51,414 nucleotides of DNA from positions 1-51,414 of the forward strand of contig JAQYQB010000028.1 of NCBI GenBank assembly GCA_028726465.1. Direction: 5' to 3'. The position numbers and the translations under genes were made by a program. The stretch comes from Mycobacteriaceae bacterium (GTDB lineage Bacteria; Actinomycetota; Actinomycetes; Mycobacteriales; Mycobacteriaceae). The first letter of the stretch is position 1, and every line of letters begins with the position of its first letter. Positions 41,093 to 50,532 of the stretch are shown piece after piece. The notes beneath the pieces were generated by a model. The model made no database searches and had not been told where the DNA came from. It was given only the letters and a program-made list of their open reading frames with translations.

Positions 41093-41941
41093 CTAGAGTT
41101 CGTCCACGCTGAACTGCAGCTGCGGGTGGGCGAAGCAGTCCTGGGCGGCGATGAGCTCCAGCTCGCGCGAGTCCGCCTCGTAGGTGGTGCGGAGCAGATC
41201 GTAGACCTGGGAGGCCGTGGCCTTGAGCGCCTCGTGGGCGTCCTGGTGGCGCACGTAGTGGCCGGTGAACAGGGCCGCGGTCACGTCGCCGGAGCCGTTG
41301 TACTTGACCGGCAGGCGCGGGGTGGTCACCGAAAAGGCGCGGTCGCCGTCCACGGCGATCATCTCCACCTGGTCCTCCGGGGTCTCGGGCCGCTCGACGG
41401 AGGTCACCAGGACCACGCGCGGGCCGATGTCCTGGGCCACCTTGACCGCCTGCAGGGTCTCTTCCAGCGTGCCGGTCGGCTGGCCGGTCAGGTAGCCCAG
41501 CTCGAACTGGTTCGGGAAGATGATGTCGGCGACCGGCAGGATCTTATCGCGCAGCAGCGGCGGGATCTCGTCGGAGACGAAGCAACCGGACTTTTCGTTG
41601 CCCATCACCGGGTCGCAGGCGTACAGCGCCTGCGGGTTGGCCTTTTTGACCCGGCGCACGGCGTCGATGATGACCTCCGCGATATCGGAGCCGCCCTGGT
41701 AGCCGGACAGCACCGCCGCAACGTCCGGGAAGGCGCCGCGGCGCTCGATGCCGTCGATGATCTCCGTGACCTGCGCGGCCGGCAGCTGCGGCCCGCCCCA
41801 GTCACCGTAGCCGGTGTGGTTCGAAAAGTTCACGGTGTGCACGGGCCAGACCTCGTGGCCGGCGCGTTGGAGGGGAAAGACGGCAGCGGAGTTTCCCACG
41901 TGCCCGTAAGCCACGTGGGACTGGATGGAAAGGATACTCAT
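41093..41941 (-). CDS. pdxY: Pyridoxal kinase
   Basis: The product is 282 residues in the PdxY/PdxK length class. The start SILSIQSHVAYGHVGNSAAV is the family opening. Later landmarks are ACDPVMGNEKSGCF, the adenosine-site DIIFPNQFELGYLTG and the anion-hole loop YNGSGDVTAALF. It phosphorylates pyridoxal with ATP in the salvage route. ATG 41941 lies 8 nt after TAGACT (leaderless). It stands between ybeY and era, where many Actinobacteria have a DUF21-CBS (CorC-like) gene. Confidence 0.9.
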   Translation of the reverse strand: MSILSIQSHVAYGHVGNSAAVFPLQRAGHEVWPVHTVNFSNHTGYGDWGGPQLPAAQVTEIIDGIERRGAFPDVAAVLSGYQGGSDIAEVIIDAVRRVKKANPQALYACDPVMGNEKSGCFVSDEIPPLLRDKILPVADIIFPNQFELGYLTGQPTGTLEETLQAVKVAQDIGPRVVLVTSVERPETPEDQVEMIAVDGDRAFSVTTPRLPVKYNGSGDVTAALFTGHYVRHQDAHEALKATASQVYDLLRTTYEADSRELELIAAQDCFAHPQLQFSVDEL

Positions 41942-41955
41942 GGCAGATTAGTCTA
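41942..41955 (-). promoter_or_regulatory. -10 box for leaderless pdxY mRNA
   Basis: TAGACT (41950-41955, minus strand) overlaps the ybeY stop and is 8 nt before ATG 41941, so pdxY can be read separately. Confidence 0.45.
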
Positions 41956-42600
41956 GCCGGCGTCGTGGTCGCTGTTGTCCGGTTTGGCCACCGGCTCCCC
42001 CACCGGCGGGATGCCGCCGCCCGGCACCTGGCGATCCAGGTCGGCGCGATCGGCGGCCGAGGGGAACGCCCGCGGGCCGGTTGGCTTGGGCTGGTATTCC
42101 ACCCCGCGCGCTGACAGGTCGTCGTACCAGTTGGCCAGCAGCTCGTTCTGCAGGCCGAACATCTCCTTTTCCTCCGCGGGGGTGGCGTGGTCGTAGCCCA
42201 GCAGGTGCAGCACGCCGTGCACGGTCAGCAGCGCCAGCTCGTGGCCCAGCGAGTGGCCGGCGGCCTGCGCCTGGCGCTCGGCGAATTCCGGGCACAGGAC
42301 GATATCGCCCAGCATCGCCGGGCCGAAGCCGTCCTGGGCCGCGGGCGCGTCCTGCCGCAGCGTGCCGGTGCTCGATCCCGGGGTGATCTCATCCATCGGG
42401 AAGCTCATCACGTCCGTGGGCCCGGCCAGGTCCATCCAGCGCACGTGCATGTCCTCGATCGTGGCCAGGTCGACCGCGGAGATGGTCGCCTCGGCCTCGG
42501 GGCTGACGTCCATCTGCGCCAGGGCGAAGCTGGCGACGTCGTTGAGCATTTCCTCGTTCACGCCCGGGTAGCCGGACTCGTTGACAAATTCAATGGCCAT
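41953..42600 (-). CDS. ybeY: Endoribonuclease/rRNA maturation factor YbeY
   Basis: The product is 215 residues, about 60 longer than a minimal YbeY because of a Pro- and Gly-rich C-terminal tail. The zinc-binding triad is plain ([11 protein letters not shown]), and the family lead is [20 protein letters not shown]. It trims 16S rRNA and helps 70S quality control. GGAGGG is 11 nt before ATG 42600, 6 bp after phoH. Confidence 0.9.
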   Translation of the reverse strand: MAIEFVNESGYPGVNEEMLNDVASFALAQMDVSPEAEATISAVDLATIEDMHVRWMDLAGPTDVMSFPMDEITPGSSTGTLRQDAPAAQDGFGPAMLGDIVLCPEFAERQAQAAGHSLGHELALLTVHGVLHLLGYDHATPAEEKEMFGLQNELLANWYDDLSARGVEYQPKPTGPRAFPSAADRADLDRQVPGGGIPPVGEPVAKPDNSDHDAG

Positions 42601-42606
42601 GTTTTT

Positions 42607-43596
42607 CTAGCCCTCCTGCTTCTGGCGGCCGCATTCTCGGGCGGCATCGTAGGCATCGTAAGCATTGACGATCCGCCCGACCAGCGCGTGGCGCACCACG
42701 TCGTGGGAACCGAGATCCGCGAAATAAATGTCGTCCACCCCGTCCAGGATGCGGCGCACGACCTTCAGCCCGGAGACCTGCCCGCGCGGCAGGTCCACCT
42801 GGGAGACGTCGCCGGTGACCACGATGGTCGAGCCAAAGCCCAGTCGGGTCAGGAACATCTTCATCTGTTCGGGCGTGGTGTTTTGGGCCTCGTCGAGGAT
42901 GACGAAGGCATCGTTAAGCGTGCGGCCGCGCATATAGGCCAGCGGGGCGACCTCGATGATGCCGGCGTCCATCAGCTTCGGGATCATCTCCGGGTCCAGC
43001 ATGTCCCGCAGCGCGTCGTAGAGCGGGCGCAGGTAGGGGTCGATCTTGTCGTTCAGCGTGCCGGGCAGAAAGCCCAGCTTCTCGCCCGCCTCGACGGCCG
43101 GGCGGGTCAGGATGATGCGCTGGACCTGCTTGTTCTGCAGCGCCTGGACGGCCTTGGCCACGGCCAGGTAGGTCTTGCCGGAGCCGGCCGGGCCGATGCC
43201 GAAGACCACCGTGTGATCATCGATCGCCTGCACGTAGCGGCTCTGCCCCACCGTCTTCGGCCGGATGGTCTTGCCACGCCGCGAGATAATGTCCGCGGCC
43301 AGCGCCTGGCTGACCGACAGCGGCGCTTCCGTTTCGATCATGGCCACGGTGTGCTTGACCGTCTCCGGGGAGATGGCGTGCCCGCGGCGGGCGATGGCCT
43401 CCAGCTCGTCGAAGACCTTGACCGCCCGGGCGATCTCAAAATCGGGGCCCGTGACGGTCACCGTGGTGCCGCGGGCGAAGAGATCGGCATCCAGCTGGTC
43501 GTTGAGCACGCGCAGCGTCGTATCCGCCGTGCCCAGCACGGCGTTGACATAAACCGGGTCGAGCTCAATTTTTTGGGTATCAATAGCCACGCCCAT
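42607..43596 (-). CDS. PhoH family ATPase
   Basis: The product is 329 residues. It has a Walker A loop [16 protein letters not shown] near residue 138 and a Walker [17 protein letters not shown] near residue 235. The PhoH family binds ATP and RNA, and in Actinobacteria stands directly before ybeY. An N-terminal KH-like domain (residues 10-95) is likely. Function is thought to be in RNA turnover with YbeY; this is not proved here. The start follows rsmE by 3 bp. Confidence 0.9.
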   Translation of the reverse strand: MGVAIDTQKIELDPVYVNAVLGTADTTLRVLNDQLDADLFARGTTVTVTGPDFEIARAVKVFDELEAIARRGHAISPETVKHTVAMIETEAPLSVSQALAADIISRRGKTIRPKTVGQSRYVQAIDDHTVVFGIGPAGSGKTYLAVAKAVQALQNKQVQRIILTRPAVEAGEKLGFLPGTLNDKIDPYLRPLYDALRDMLDPEMIPKLMDAGIIEVAPLAYMRGRTLNDAFVILDEAQNTTPEQMKMFLTRLGFGSTIVVTGDVSQVDLPRGQVSGLKVVRRILDGVDDIYFADLGSHDVVRHALVGRIVNAYDAYDAARECGRQKQEG

Positions 43597-43599
43597 AGG

Positions 43600-44334
43600 C
43601 TACCAGCGCTCGGTTAACGCCCCGATAGCCGCCAGGGCCACCATGGCTGCCGATGCCGTCCGCAGCACCTGCGGTCCCAACTTGATAGGTTGCGCCCCGG
43701 CCTGGGTCAGGCGTTCTAGCTCCGCGCTGCCGATGCCACCTTCCGGGCCCACCAGCAGAAAGACCGTGCCGGAAAGCTGGGCCGCGCGGATGCTGCGGGT
43801 GGCCTCCTCGTGCAGGACCAAGGCGTGATCGGCCTGGGCCAGCAGCTGGGTCAGCTCGCCGGTGGTGACCGGTCCGTGAACCTGCGGGATGCGGGCCCGG
43901 CGGGACTGCTTGGCCGCCGCCTGGGCCGCGGCCTCCCACTTGGCCAGCGCCTTCGGGATCTTCTTGCCCTCCCACTTGGCCACGCAGCGGTCGGCCTGCC
44001 AGGCGATGATCTCGTCCGCGCCGGCCTGGGTGGCCAGATCCACGGCCAGCTCCGCGCGCTCCGACTTCGGGATGGCCTGCACGACGACCACCTTGGGCTC
44101 CGGGGCGGGTTCTGCGCGCACCGCGGTGACGGCGGCGTCCAGCTGGTCCTTGCCGGCGGTGGTGGTGACCTCGGCGGTGACCACGCGGCCGGTGCCGTCG
44201 ATAAGCTCGAGCTGCTCGGCGGGTTTGAGCCGCTTGACCGTCACGGCGTGGCGGCCCTCCGGCCCGTCGAGGTGTACCTGCTGGCCCACCTCGGCCCCGC
44301 TCAGGTCCGGGTGGATGAATACGGGCAGCGACAT
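43600..44334 (-). CDS. rsmE: 16S rRNA (uracil-1498-N3)-methyltransferase
   Basis: The product is 244 residues. The SPOUT knot is marked by LLVGPEGGIGSAELERLTQA and LGPQVLRTASAAMVALAAIG near the C-terminus; the N-terminal PUA-like part begins FIHPDLSGAEVGQQVHLDG and has HAVTVKRLKPAEQ. It methylates U1498 of 16S rRNA with SAM. The start ATG 44334 overlaps the dnaJ stop by one base (TAATG). A longer open frame upstream is only the opposite-frame image of dnaJ. Confidence 0.9.
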   Translation of the reverse strand: MSLPVFIHPDLSGAEVGQQVHLDGPEGRHAVTVKRLKPAEQLELIDGTGRVVTAEVTTTAGKDQLDAAVTAVRAEPAPEPKVVVVQAIPKSERAELAVDLATQAGADEIIAWQADRCVAKWEGKKIPKALAKWEAAAQAAAKQSRRARIPQVHGPVTTGELTQLLAQADHALVLHEEATRSIRAAQLSGTVFLLVGPEGGIGSAELERLTQAGAQPIKLGPQVLRTASAAMVALAAIGALTERW

Positions 44335-45491
44335 TAGCGGCGGAAGTGGCCCCGCAGGCGGGAGAACAGCGACTCGTCTTGGCCGTCGCCCTCCTCCTTG
44401 ACGGTGGCGGTGTCGTTCTGGCGGTCGCGGATCTTCTCCAGCGCCTCGCGGGTCTTCTTGTCCAGGTTGCGCGGGACGACCACGTCCACGTGGGCGTACA
44501 GGTTGCCCGCGCCCTCGGTGCGCAGGCGGGTCATGCCCTGTCCCGGGATCTCGATGGCCTCGCCCGGCTGCGTACCGGCGGCCACGTCCACGGTGACGTC
44601 CTCGCCATTGAGGTGCGGCAGCTTGACCTGGGTGCCCAGGGCGGCATCCACCATGGGCACGCGCAGGGTCACGTGCAGGTCGTCGGCGTCGCGCTCGAAG
44701 ACCTTGTGCGGGCGGGTGTTCACCTCCACGTAAAGGTCGCCGGCCGGGCCGCCGCCGTGGCCGACCTCGCCCTGGGAGGCCATGCGGATGCGCATGCCGT
44801 TGCCGATACCCGCCGGGATATTGACCTTCAAATCGCGGCGCTTCTTCACGCGGCCGTCGCCGCCGCAGTGGTTGCAGGGGTCCTCGATGATTTCGCCGTA
44901 GCCCTGGCACTGCGGGCACGGGCGCGAAGTAAGGACATTGCCCAAGAAGCTGCGCTGGGTCTCCTGGATCTCGCCCGCGCCGGAGCAGGTCGGGCAGGTC
45001 ACCGGCTTGGCCTTGGACTCCGAACCGGAGCCCTCGCACTTGTCGCAGAGCACGGCGGTGTCCACGGTGACCTGCTTCTGCAGGCCGGTGAAGGCCTCCT
45101 CCAGCGTGATGCTGGTGCGCAGTAGGGCGTCGTTGCCCGGCTGCACGCGCGAACGCGGGCCGCGGGAGCCGCCGGCCGCCCCGCCGAAGAACTCGGCGAA
45201 GATATCGCCCAGGCCGCCGCCCCCGAAGCCGCTGAAGCCGCCCGCGCCGGCACCGGGACCGCCGCCGCGCTGCTCCATGGGATCTCCGCCCATGTCCACG
45301 ATCTGGCGCTTCTGCGGGTCCAGCAGGACCTCCTGGGCCAGGGAGGCTTCGCGGAACTTCTCCGCCGCCTCGTCGTCGCCCGGGTTCACGTCCGGGTGGT
45401 ACTTGCGCGCGAGCTTGCGGTAGGCCTTCTTAATCTCCGAGTCGGACGCGGACTTGTCCACGCCCAGAATGCCGTAATAGTCACGAGCCAC
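44334..45491 (-). CDS. dnaJ: Chaperone DnaJ (DnaJ2 type)
   Basis: The product is 385 residues. The J domain (1-70) opens [20 protein letters not shown] and has the HPD motif (KYHPDVNPG). A Gly-rich region ([11 protein letters not shown]) follows, then four Cys-x2-Cys repeats ([33 protein letters not shown]), then the client-binding part. It feeds clients to DnaK. In Actinobacteria this copy sits next to hrcA, and a second dnaJ with grpE is elsewhere. Confidence 0.95.
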   Translation of the reverse strand: MARDYYGILGVDKSASDSEIKKAYRKLARKYHPDVNPGDDEAAEKFREASLAQEVLLDPQKRQIVDMGGDPMEQRGGGPGAGAGGFSGFGGGGLGDIFAEFFGGAAGGSRGPRSRVQPGNDALLRTSITLEEAFTGLQKQVTVDTAVLCDKCEGSGSESKAKPVTCPTCSGAGEIQETQRSFLGNVLTSRPCPQCQGYGEIIEDPCNHCGGDGRVKKRRDLKVNIPAGIGNGMRIRMASQGEVGHGGGPAGDLYVEVNTRPHKVFERDADDLHVTLRVPMVDAALGTQVKLPHLNGEDVTVDVAAGTQPGEAIEIPGQGMTRLRTEGAGNLYAHVDVVVPRNLDKKTREALEKIRDRQNDTATVKEEGDGQDESLFSRLRGHFRR

Positions 45492-45576
45492 GGTAAATTG
45501 CGTCCTTACTTGCTTAGTCGTTAGGGGTTTTTAAAAAATCTGTAGCGGCCTTCCAGCCTACTAGCCGCCGGAACGG

Positions 45577-46608
45577 CTATTTCTCCCCGGCCAGAATTTC
45601 GCTGACATAGCGTGCAACAGCAGAAACCTTAGCGATTGTTCCCGAGTAATCCATAAACGTCGGTCCCACCACGCCGAGGCCGCCCAGCGTCTCGCCGTCC
45701 GTGCCGTAGGCGGTGGTCACCACCGACGACGAACGCAGGGCATCCGCCTCGTGCTCGTCCCCGATGACCACGGAGACGTTGCCCATATCCGGCACGCGCG
45801 CCAGTAGCTTGAGGAAGACGACCTGCTCCTCGAGGGCATCGATAATGCCCGGCAGGCCGTCCGGGAAGTCCCGGGCCAGGCGGGTCAGGTTGGAGGTGCC
45901 GGCCAGCAGCAGGCGGTCGGCCGGCTGGTTGACCAGGGTCTCAATCAGCGTCGTGGCGCTGTTGAGCACGTGCACGCGCATGTCCACCGGCGCGACGTCC
46001 ACCAGGTCGGCCAGGGACTGGGAGGCCTCCGTGATGGTCTTGCCCGCCAAGGCGTTGTTGAGCAGCTCGCGCAGCCGATGCGTCTGGTCCGGGTCGATGA
46101 CCGAATCCAGCGCCACGTTGCGCTGGTCCACCCGGCCGGTATCCGTGATCAACACCAAGAGCAGGCGGACGGGGCTCAGCGCCACGACCTCGCAGTGCTT
46201 GACGCGGGAGACCTGCAGGTTCGGCATCTGCACCACCGCGGCCTGCTTGGTGACCTGGGCCAGAAGCTGCACCGAGCGGGAGAGCACGTCTTCCAGGTCC
46301 ACGCCGCCTTCCAGGAAGTTGAGCATGGCGCGGCGCTCCGAGGAGCTCAAAGGTTTTAAGTCGTGGATGGCATCCACGAAGAGACGGTAGCCCTTCTGCG
46401 TGGGCACGCGCCCAGAGCTGGCGTGCGGTTGGGTGATAAGGCCTTCGGATTCCAGCGCCGCCATGTCGTTGCGGATGGTCGCCGATGATACCCCCAGCTG
46501 GTAGCGCTCCAGCAGGGTTTTCGAGCCCACCGGTTCCTGGCTGGCAATATAGTCCGCGACGATGGCACGCAGGACTTCCTTGCGGCGCGCATCAGTAGTG
46601 CTAGACAT
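45577..46608 (-). CDS. hrcA: Heat-inducible transcription repressor HrcA
   Basis: The product is 343 residues. The winged helix appears as [21 protein letters not shown] and [19 protein letters not shown] at the N-terminus; the GAF-like domain follows ([20 protein letters not shown]). It represses groE-type operons at CIRCE sites; none was found in this window near it. ATG 46608 lies 7 nt after TAGGCT (leaderless), 10 bp after the hemW stop, so it has its own promoter. Confidence 0.9.
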   Translation of the reverse strand: MSSTTDARRKEVLRAIVADYIASQEPVGSKTLLERYQLGVSSATIRNDMAALESEGLITQPHASSGRVPTQKGYRLFVDAIHDLKPLSSSERRAMLNFLEGGVDLEDVLSRSVQLLAQVTKQAAVVQMPNLQVSRVKHCEVVALSPVRLLLVLITDTGRVDQRNVALDSVIDPDQTHRLRELLNNALAGKTITEASQSLADLVDVAPVDMRVHVLNSATTLIETLVNQPADRLLLAGTSNLTRLARDFPDGLPGIIDALEEQVVFLKLLARVPDMGNVSVVIGDEHEADALRSSSVVTTAYGTDGETLGGLGVVGPTFMDYSGTIAKVSAVARYVSEILAGEK

Positions 46609-46621
46609 GCCTTTAAGCCTA
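46609..46621 (-). promoter_or_regulatory. -10 box for leaderless hrcA mRNA
   Basis: TAGGCT (46616-46621, minus strand) is 7 nt before ATG 46608; it overlaps the hemW stop codon. Confidence 0.55.
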
Positions 46622-47758
46622 CCCGCGGTCTTCGGCCACCAAGATATCGGTGATAATCCCGTCCGCCAGCAGGCGGCCGGCGTCCGTGACCTTCAACCGC
46701 CCGTCGGCTTCTGTCAGCAGCCCGCGCTGCCGATGCCGCCCCACCACCTCGTCGGCAGCCTGCGACACCCAGTCGCGCGGGATGCCTTCGGCCAGGCGCA
46801 GGCCCAGCATGATGGCCTCGGTGTGCCGGTCGGCGTCGGTGAGGGTTTCTTCGCCGGAGATGGGCAAGGTGGCATCGGCAAGCAGGCGGGAGTAGCGGGC
46901 CGGGTGCTTGACGTTGAAAAAGCGGGTCTTCCCCAGGTGGGAGTGGGCGCCGGGGCCGGCACCCCACCAGTCGCCGTCACGCCAGTAGATGAGGTTGTGG
47001 CGGCATTCCCCACCCGGCTTCGCCCAGTTGGAGACCTCGTACCAGCCGTAGCCGGCCTCTTCCAGCGCGCCCGCGATGAGCTGGTAGCGCCGGGCCAGAA
47101 CGTCCTCGTCGGGGGCCGGCAGCTGGCCCTTGTTGACCTTGCGCGCCATGCGGGTGCCGTCCTCGACGATGAGCGAATAGGCGCTGACGTGGTCCACGCC
47201 CGTGGCCAGCACGCGGTCCAGGGTCGCGCGCACGTCGTCGTCGGTCTCGCCCGGCGTGCCGTAGATCATGTCCAGGTTCACGTGCTCGAAGCCGGCGGCC
47301 AGGGCCTCGGCGGCCGCGTCGAAGGCCCGGCCCGGGGTGTGGGCGCGCTCCAGCACCGCCAGCACGGCCGACGATGCCGACTGCATCCCCAGGCTCACCC
47401 GCGTAAAGCCCGCCTCGCGCAGGCCGGCGAAAAACGCCGGGTCCGTCGACTCCGGGTTGGACTCCGCGGTCACCTCCGCGCCTGGCGCCAGGCCGAAGGT
47501 CGCGCGCACGCGGTCCAGCACCCGGCCCAAACCATCCGCGCCCAGCAGCGACGGGGTGCCGCCGCCGATAAAGACCGTCTCCGCCGGGCGCTGGACCCGA
47601 GCTGCGGCCAGCTCGAGCTCCTTATCCAGGGCGTCGAGGTAGCTGGCCTGCGAATTAGGCGCGCCCAGTTCCCCGGGCGTATACGTGTTGAAATCGCAAT
47701 ACCCGCAGCGTGTGGCGCAAAACGGGACGTGGATGTAGAGCCCAAAGGAATCCTGCAT
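46619..47758 (-). CDS. hemW: HemW-like radical SAM protein
   Basis: The product is 379 residues. The cluster motif [10 protein letters not shown] (CX3CX2C) is near residue 18, after LYIHVPF, followed by [10 protein letters not shown] and VTAESNPES. The C-terminal part has the HemW-type [17 protein letters not shown]. This family is annotated as oxygen-independent coproporphyrinogen oxidase but HemW is a haem chaperone. The start is set at ATG 47758 since TAGGCT lies 7 nt upstream; ATG 47764 would be 1 nt from it. It diverges from the DUF21-CBS gene pair. Confidence 0.9.
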   Translation of the reverse strand: MQDSFGLYIHVPFCATRCGYCDFNTYTPGELGAPNSQASYLDALDKELELAAARVQRPAETVFIGGGTPSLLGADGLGRVLDRVRATFGLAPGAEVTAESNPESTDPAFFAGLREAGFTRVSLGMQSASSAVLAVLERAHTPGRAFDAAAEALAAGFEHVNLDMIYGTPGETDDDVRATLDRVLATGVDHVSAYSLIVEDGTRMARKVNKGQLPAPDEDVLARRYQLIAGALEEAGYGWYEVSNWAKPGGECRHNLIYWRDGDWWGAGPGAHSHLGKTRFFNVKHPARYSRLLADATLPISGEETLTDADRHTEAIMLGLRLAEGIPRDWVSQAADEVVGRHRQRGLLTEADGRLKVTDAGRLLADGIITDILVAEDRG

Positions 47759-47771
47759 GGGCATCAGCCTA
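47759..47771 (-). promoter_or_regulatory. -10 box for leaderless hemW mRNA
   Basis: TAGGCT (47766-47771, minus strand) is 7 nt before ATG 47758; the alternative ATG 47764 is next to the box. Confidence 0.55.
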
Positions 47772-47789
47772 GCGAAAGCGGGAACAAAC

Positions 47790-47923
47790 TTGGGGGTCAG
47801 GGCGGTTATACATGTAGTCTAAGAAGGTAAAAAATCCCCGTCCCCAAGGAAAGAAAGGCTACTTTGGTGGAACCTCCCAGTCGATGTCCCCGCTACCTGT
47901 ATCTAGGCGGTGGGGTCTAAACC
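47790..47923 (+). promoter_or_regulatory. Promoter and structured 5' leader of the DUF21-CBS operon
   Basis: A TGTAGTCT extended -10 (box 47815-47820) with TTGGGG (47790-47795) implies a leader of about 97 nt. Its last part, CCCCGCTACC (47888-47897), can pair with GGTGGGG (47909-47915), the ribosome site, and an upstream GGTGG-AA-CCTCC hairpin could compete. This looks like a translation-controlling leader, but no known riboswitch class fits. Confidence 0.35.
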
Positions 47924-49294
47924 ATGTGGTCCGCAGCTTTGATGCTCTTAGCGGGCATCGTGGTCATCGCTCTCATCATTGTGGCCAACGCGTATTTCGT
48001 CGCGCAGGAATTCGCGTTCATGTCGGTCGATCGTACGCAGCTTCGCACCGCGGCCGCCCGCGGGGATAAAACCGCCCAGCGGGCCCTGCACATCACCGAG
48101 CGCACCTCCTTCATGCTCTCGGGCGCGCAGCTGGGTATTACGATTTCCGGCCTGCTCATCGGCTACGTCGCCGAGCCGCTGGTTGGCGAGGCCCTAGGCG
48201 TGCTGCTCGGCGGCGTCGGCGTGCCGCGTGCGGTCTCCGTCACCGTCGGCACCGTGGTCGCGCTGGCGCTGTCGACCATCGCCAGCATGCTCTTCGCGGA
48301 GCTGTTCCCCAAGAACTACACCATCGCCGCGCCGATGAAGTCGGCGCGCTTCCTGGCCGCGTCCACGCAGTGGTACCTGCGCATCTTCGGCTGGATCATC
48401 CACTTCTTCGAGTATTCTTCCAACGCCATCCTGCGCCTGTTCCGCGTGGAGCCGGTCGACGACGTGGACTCCTCGGCCACCACCGACGACTTCGAGTCCA
48501 TCGTGGACGCCTCCCACGAGGCCGGTGACCTGGACCAGGACACCTACATGGTGCTCGACCGCCTGCTGGACTTCCCCGAGCACGACGTCGAGCACGCGAT
48601 GATCCCGCGCTCCCGCGCCGACGCCGTCGACCCGGAGACCACCCTCGGCGAGGTCCGCGCGCTCATGGCCGCCAACCACACCCGCTACCCCGTCGTCGAC
48701 GAGGAACACAACCCCATCGGCGTCGTCCACCTCATGGACGTCCTGGGCTCCGAGCTTGCCGCCGATGCCCCGGTCACCCGCGTCATGCGCGAGCCCGTCG
48801 TGGTGCCCGAGATGATGCCGCTGCCGGATCTCGTCTCCGAGCTGCGCGGCCAGGACCAGAAGCTGGCCTGCGTAATTGACGAATACGGCGGGTTTGTCGG
48901 CATCGTTACGCTCGAGGACCTAGCCGAGGAAATCCTGGGTGATGTCACCGACGAGCACGACATCGAGGAATCCGAGGAAATCACCGAGCAGGGCGAGAAC
49001 CACTGGATTGTCGACGGCGACACGCCGCTGGACGAGGTCGAGCGCGCCATCGGCCACGACCTGCCCGAGGGCGACTACGAGACCATCTCCGGGCTGCTGA
49101 TGTCCCAGACCGGCGCGCTGGTTGAGGCCGGCGAGGTCCACACCATCGACCTGGAGGCCGAGCCCGAGGACTGGGTCGACGCTGACGATGCCCCACTGCG
49201 CCACCTCAAGGTACGCGTCGAGGAGATCGACCGGCACGTGCCCTCTAGCCTGGCGCTCGAGCTCGTCGAAGAGTACCGGGAGGAGGAGAAGTAA
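47924..49294 (+). CDS. DUF21-CBS-CorC_HlyC membrane protein (CNNM family)
   Basis: The product is 456 residues. The DUF21 membrane part (about 1-190) holds three or four helices and the conserved YFVAQEFAFMSVDRTQL near residue 22. Two CBS domains (about 220-340) contain AMIPRSRADAVD and TRYPVVDEEHNPIGVVHL and the second VIDEYGGFVGIVTLEDLAEE. The end is a CorC_HlyC domain (about 355-456). Proteins of this type bind ATP/Mg2+ at the CBS part and are linked to magnesium or cobalt efflux. The stop overlaps the next gene by one base. Confidence 0.9.
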   Translation: MWSAALMLLAGIVVIALIIVANAYFVAQEFAFMSVDRTQLRTAAARGDKTAQRALHITERTSFMLSGAQLGITISGLLIGYVAEPLVGEALGVLLGGVGVPRAVSVTVGTVVALALSTIASMLFAELFPKNYTIAAPMKSARFLAASTQWYLRIFGWIIHFFEYSSNAILRLFRVEPVDDVDSSATTDDFESIVDASHEAGDLDQDTYMVLDRLLDFPEHDVEHAMIPRSRADAVDPETTLGEVRALMAANHTRYPVVDEEHNPIGVVHLMDVLGSELAADAPVTRVMREPVVVPEMMPLPDLVSELRGQDQKLACVIDEYGGFVGIVTLEDLAEEILGDVTDEHDIEESEEITEQGENHWIVDGDTPLDEVERAIGHDLPEGDYETISGLLMSQTGALVEAGEVHTIDLEAEPEDWVDADDAPLRHLKVRVEEIDRHVPSSLALELVEEYREEEK

Positions 49295-50343
49295 TGGACA
49301 ACTGGGTTTTCAATCTGCTGGTGACGATCGTCATCATCATCGCCTCCGCGTTCTTCGTGGTCATCGAGTTCTCCCTGCTGGGCGCGCGCCGCAACCGCCT
49401 CGAGGAGATGGCCGAGGACTCCCGCAGCGCCCGCGCCGGCCTGCGCAGCCTCAACGAGCTGACGATGATGCTCGCCGGCTCCCAGCTCGGCATCACCGCC
49501 GCCACCTTCATCCTCGGTGCGGTCACCAAGCCGTGGTTCCACCACCTGCTGATGCCCGTCTTCGAGGCGCTGAGCATGCCCGCGCGCGTGGCCGACATCG
49601 TGGCGTTTATCGTCGCGCTGTTCCTGGCGACGTTCCTGCACCTGGTCATCGGCGAGATGGCCCCGAAGTCCTGGGCGATCACCCACCCGGAGACCGCTTT
49701 GCGGCTCATCGCCATCCCCGCCCGCGCCTTCATCTGGATTTTCCGGCCGCTGTTGGCCTGGATCAACCGGATGGCCAACAGGCTGGTGAAGCTGGCCGGC
49801 GAGGAGCCCGTCGACCGCGCCGCGGCCGCCGGCTACAACGTCGAGACCCTGCGTAGCCTGGTCGAGCACTCCCGCGAGACCGGCGCCATGGACGACGAAT
49901 CCGCCTCCCAAATCACCGGCGTCATCGAGCTCGAGTCCTCGACCGTCGCCGAGCTCGCCCGCGAGCACGGTTCCGCCGTGGTCCCCATGCCCAGCGACAC
50001 CACCGTCCGCGAGCTGCAGGACCTGGTGCTGCGCAAGGACATCATGCGCGTGCTCGTCTTCGGCAAGTCCTCCCGCGTACCGCGCCTGGTCCACGTCCGC
50101 GACACCCTGCTCGCCGACCCGGAGACCCCGGTGCTCGAGTTCTCGCGCCCGTGCCTGACCGTTGCCGGCGCCACGACCGTGCAGCACACGCTGGACCACA
50201 TGCGCGCCCGCAACGAGCAGCTCGTGGTCGTCGGCCGGGCCGACAAGGACAACGCCATGTGGGTGCTGACCTGGGACGACATCATGGGCCAGCTGTGGCC
50301 GCAGATCGCCGAGAAGCTCGACCAGGTCACCGAGACCAAGTAA
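49294..50343 (+). CDS. DUF21-CBS membrane protein without CorC domain
   Basis: The product is 349 residues. It has a DUF21 membrane part (SAFFVVIEFSLLGARRNRL, later HLVIGEMAPKSWAITHPE, which carries the conserved EMAPKS motif) and a shorter CBS region (VVPMPSDTTVRELQDL and a late LVVVGRADKDNAMWVLTWD). The CorC_HlyC domain is absent, so it is probably a partner of the previous protein. Start ATG 49294 shares a base with the upstream stop (TAATG), so translation is coupled. Confidence 0.85.
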   Translation: MDNWVFNLLVTIVIIIASAFFVVIEFSLLGARRNRLEEMAEDSRSARAGLRSLNELTMMLAGSQLGITAATFILGAVTKPWFHHLLMPVFEALSMPARVADIVAFIVALFLATFLHLVIGEMAPKSWAITHPETALRLIAIPARAFIWIFRPLLAWINRMANRLVKLAGEEPVDRAAAAGYNVETLRSLVEHSRETGAMDDESASQITGVIELESSTVAELAREHGSAVVPMPSDTTVRELQDLVLRKDIMRVLVFGKSSRVPRLVHVRDTLLADPETPVLEFSRPCLTVAGATTVQHTLDHMRARNEQLVVVGRADKDNAMWVLTWDDIMGQLWPQIAEKLDQVTETK

Positions 50344-50359
50344 CAGTTCTACCCGCCTT

Positions 50360-50398
50360 CCCGCAGCCTGGGTACATTCCTAGGCTGCGGGTCTTTTT
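50360..50398 (+). terminator. Rho-independent terminator
   Basis: A 10-bp stem CCCGCAGCCT / AGGCTGCGGG with a 12-nt loop, followed by TCTTTTTC, 17 bp after the stop of the DUF21-CBS pair. Confidence 0.9.
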
Positions 50399-50496
50399 CG
50401 CAGGTCGCGCCGCAAAATGGGCGTTTTCTGCTGTTTCGGGCCTCGTGCAGGATGGTTACTGTGCTCCGAGTTATCCACAGATTGGGTTTTCGGGCC

Positions 50497-50532
50497 TTGT
50501 GGGGGTTGACGTGTGCTTCTAGCGTGTGGGGC
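50497..50532 (+). promoter_or_regulatory. Promoter of the HNH gene
   Basis: A -35-like TTGTGG (50497-50502) and -10 TAGCGT (50520-50525) lie 17 bp apart, and the ATG is 7 nt after the -10, i.e. leaderless. Confidence 0.55.

Noticed and set aside
42187..43617. 476-codon plus-strand open frame
   Set aside because: Covers phoH and ybeY on the other strand; those have clear family motifs, this frame has none.
43600..45039. Long 479-codon frame read as one protein through rsmE
   Set aside because: Its first half is the out-of-frame image of dnaJ. RsmE starts at ATG 44334, overlapping the dnaJ stop by one base.
45492..46650. CIRCE element next to hrcA
   Set aside because: No TTAGCACTC...GAGTGCTAA pair was found around hrcA or dnaJ; hrcA regulates groE elsewhere.
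47821..47923. M-box or yybP-ykoY riboswitch
   Set aside because: Neither the conserved M-box opening nor the Mn2+ riboswitch loops are visible; only a generic hairpin hiding the ribosome site.
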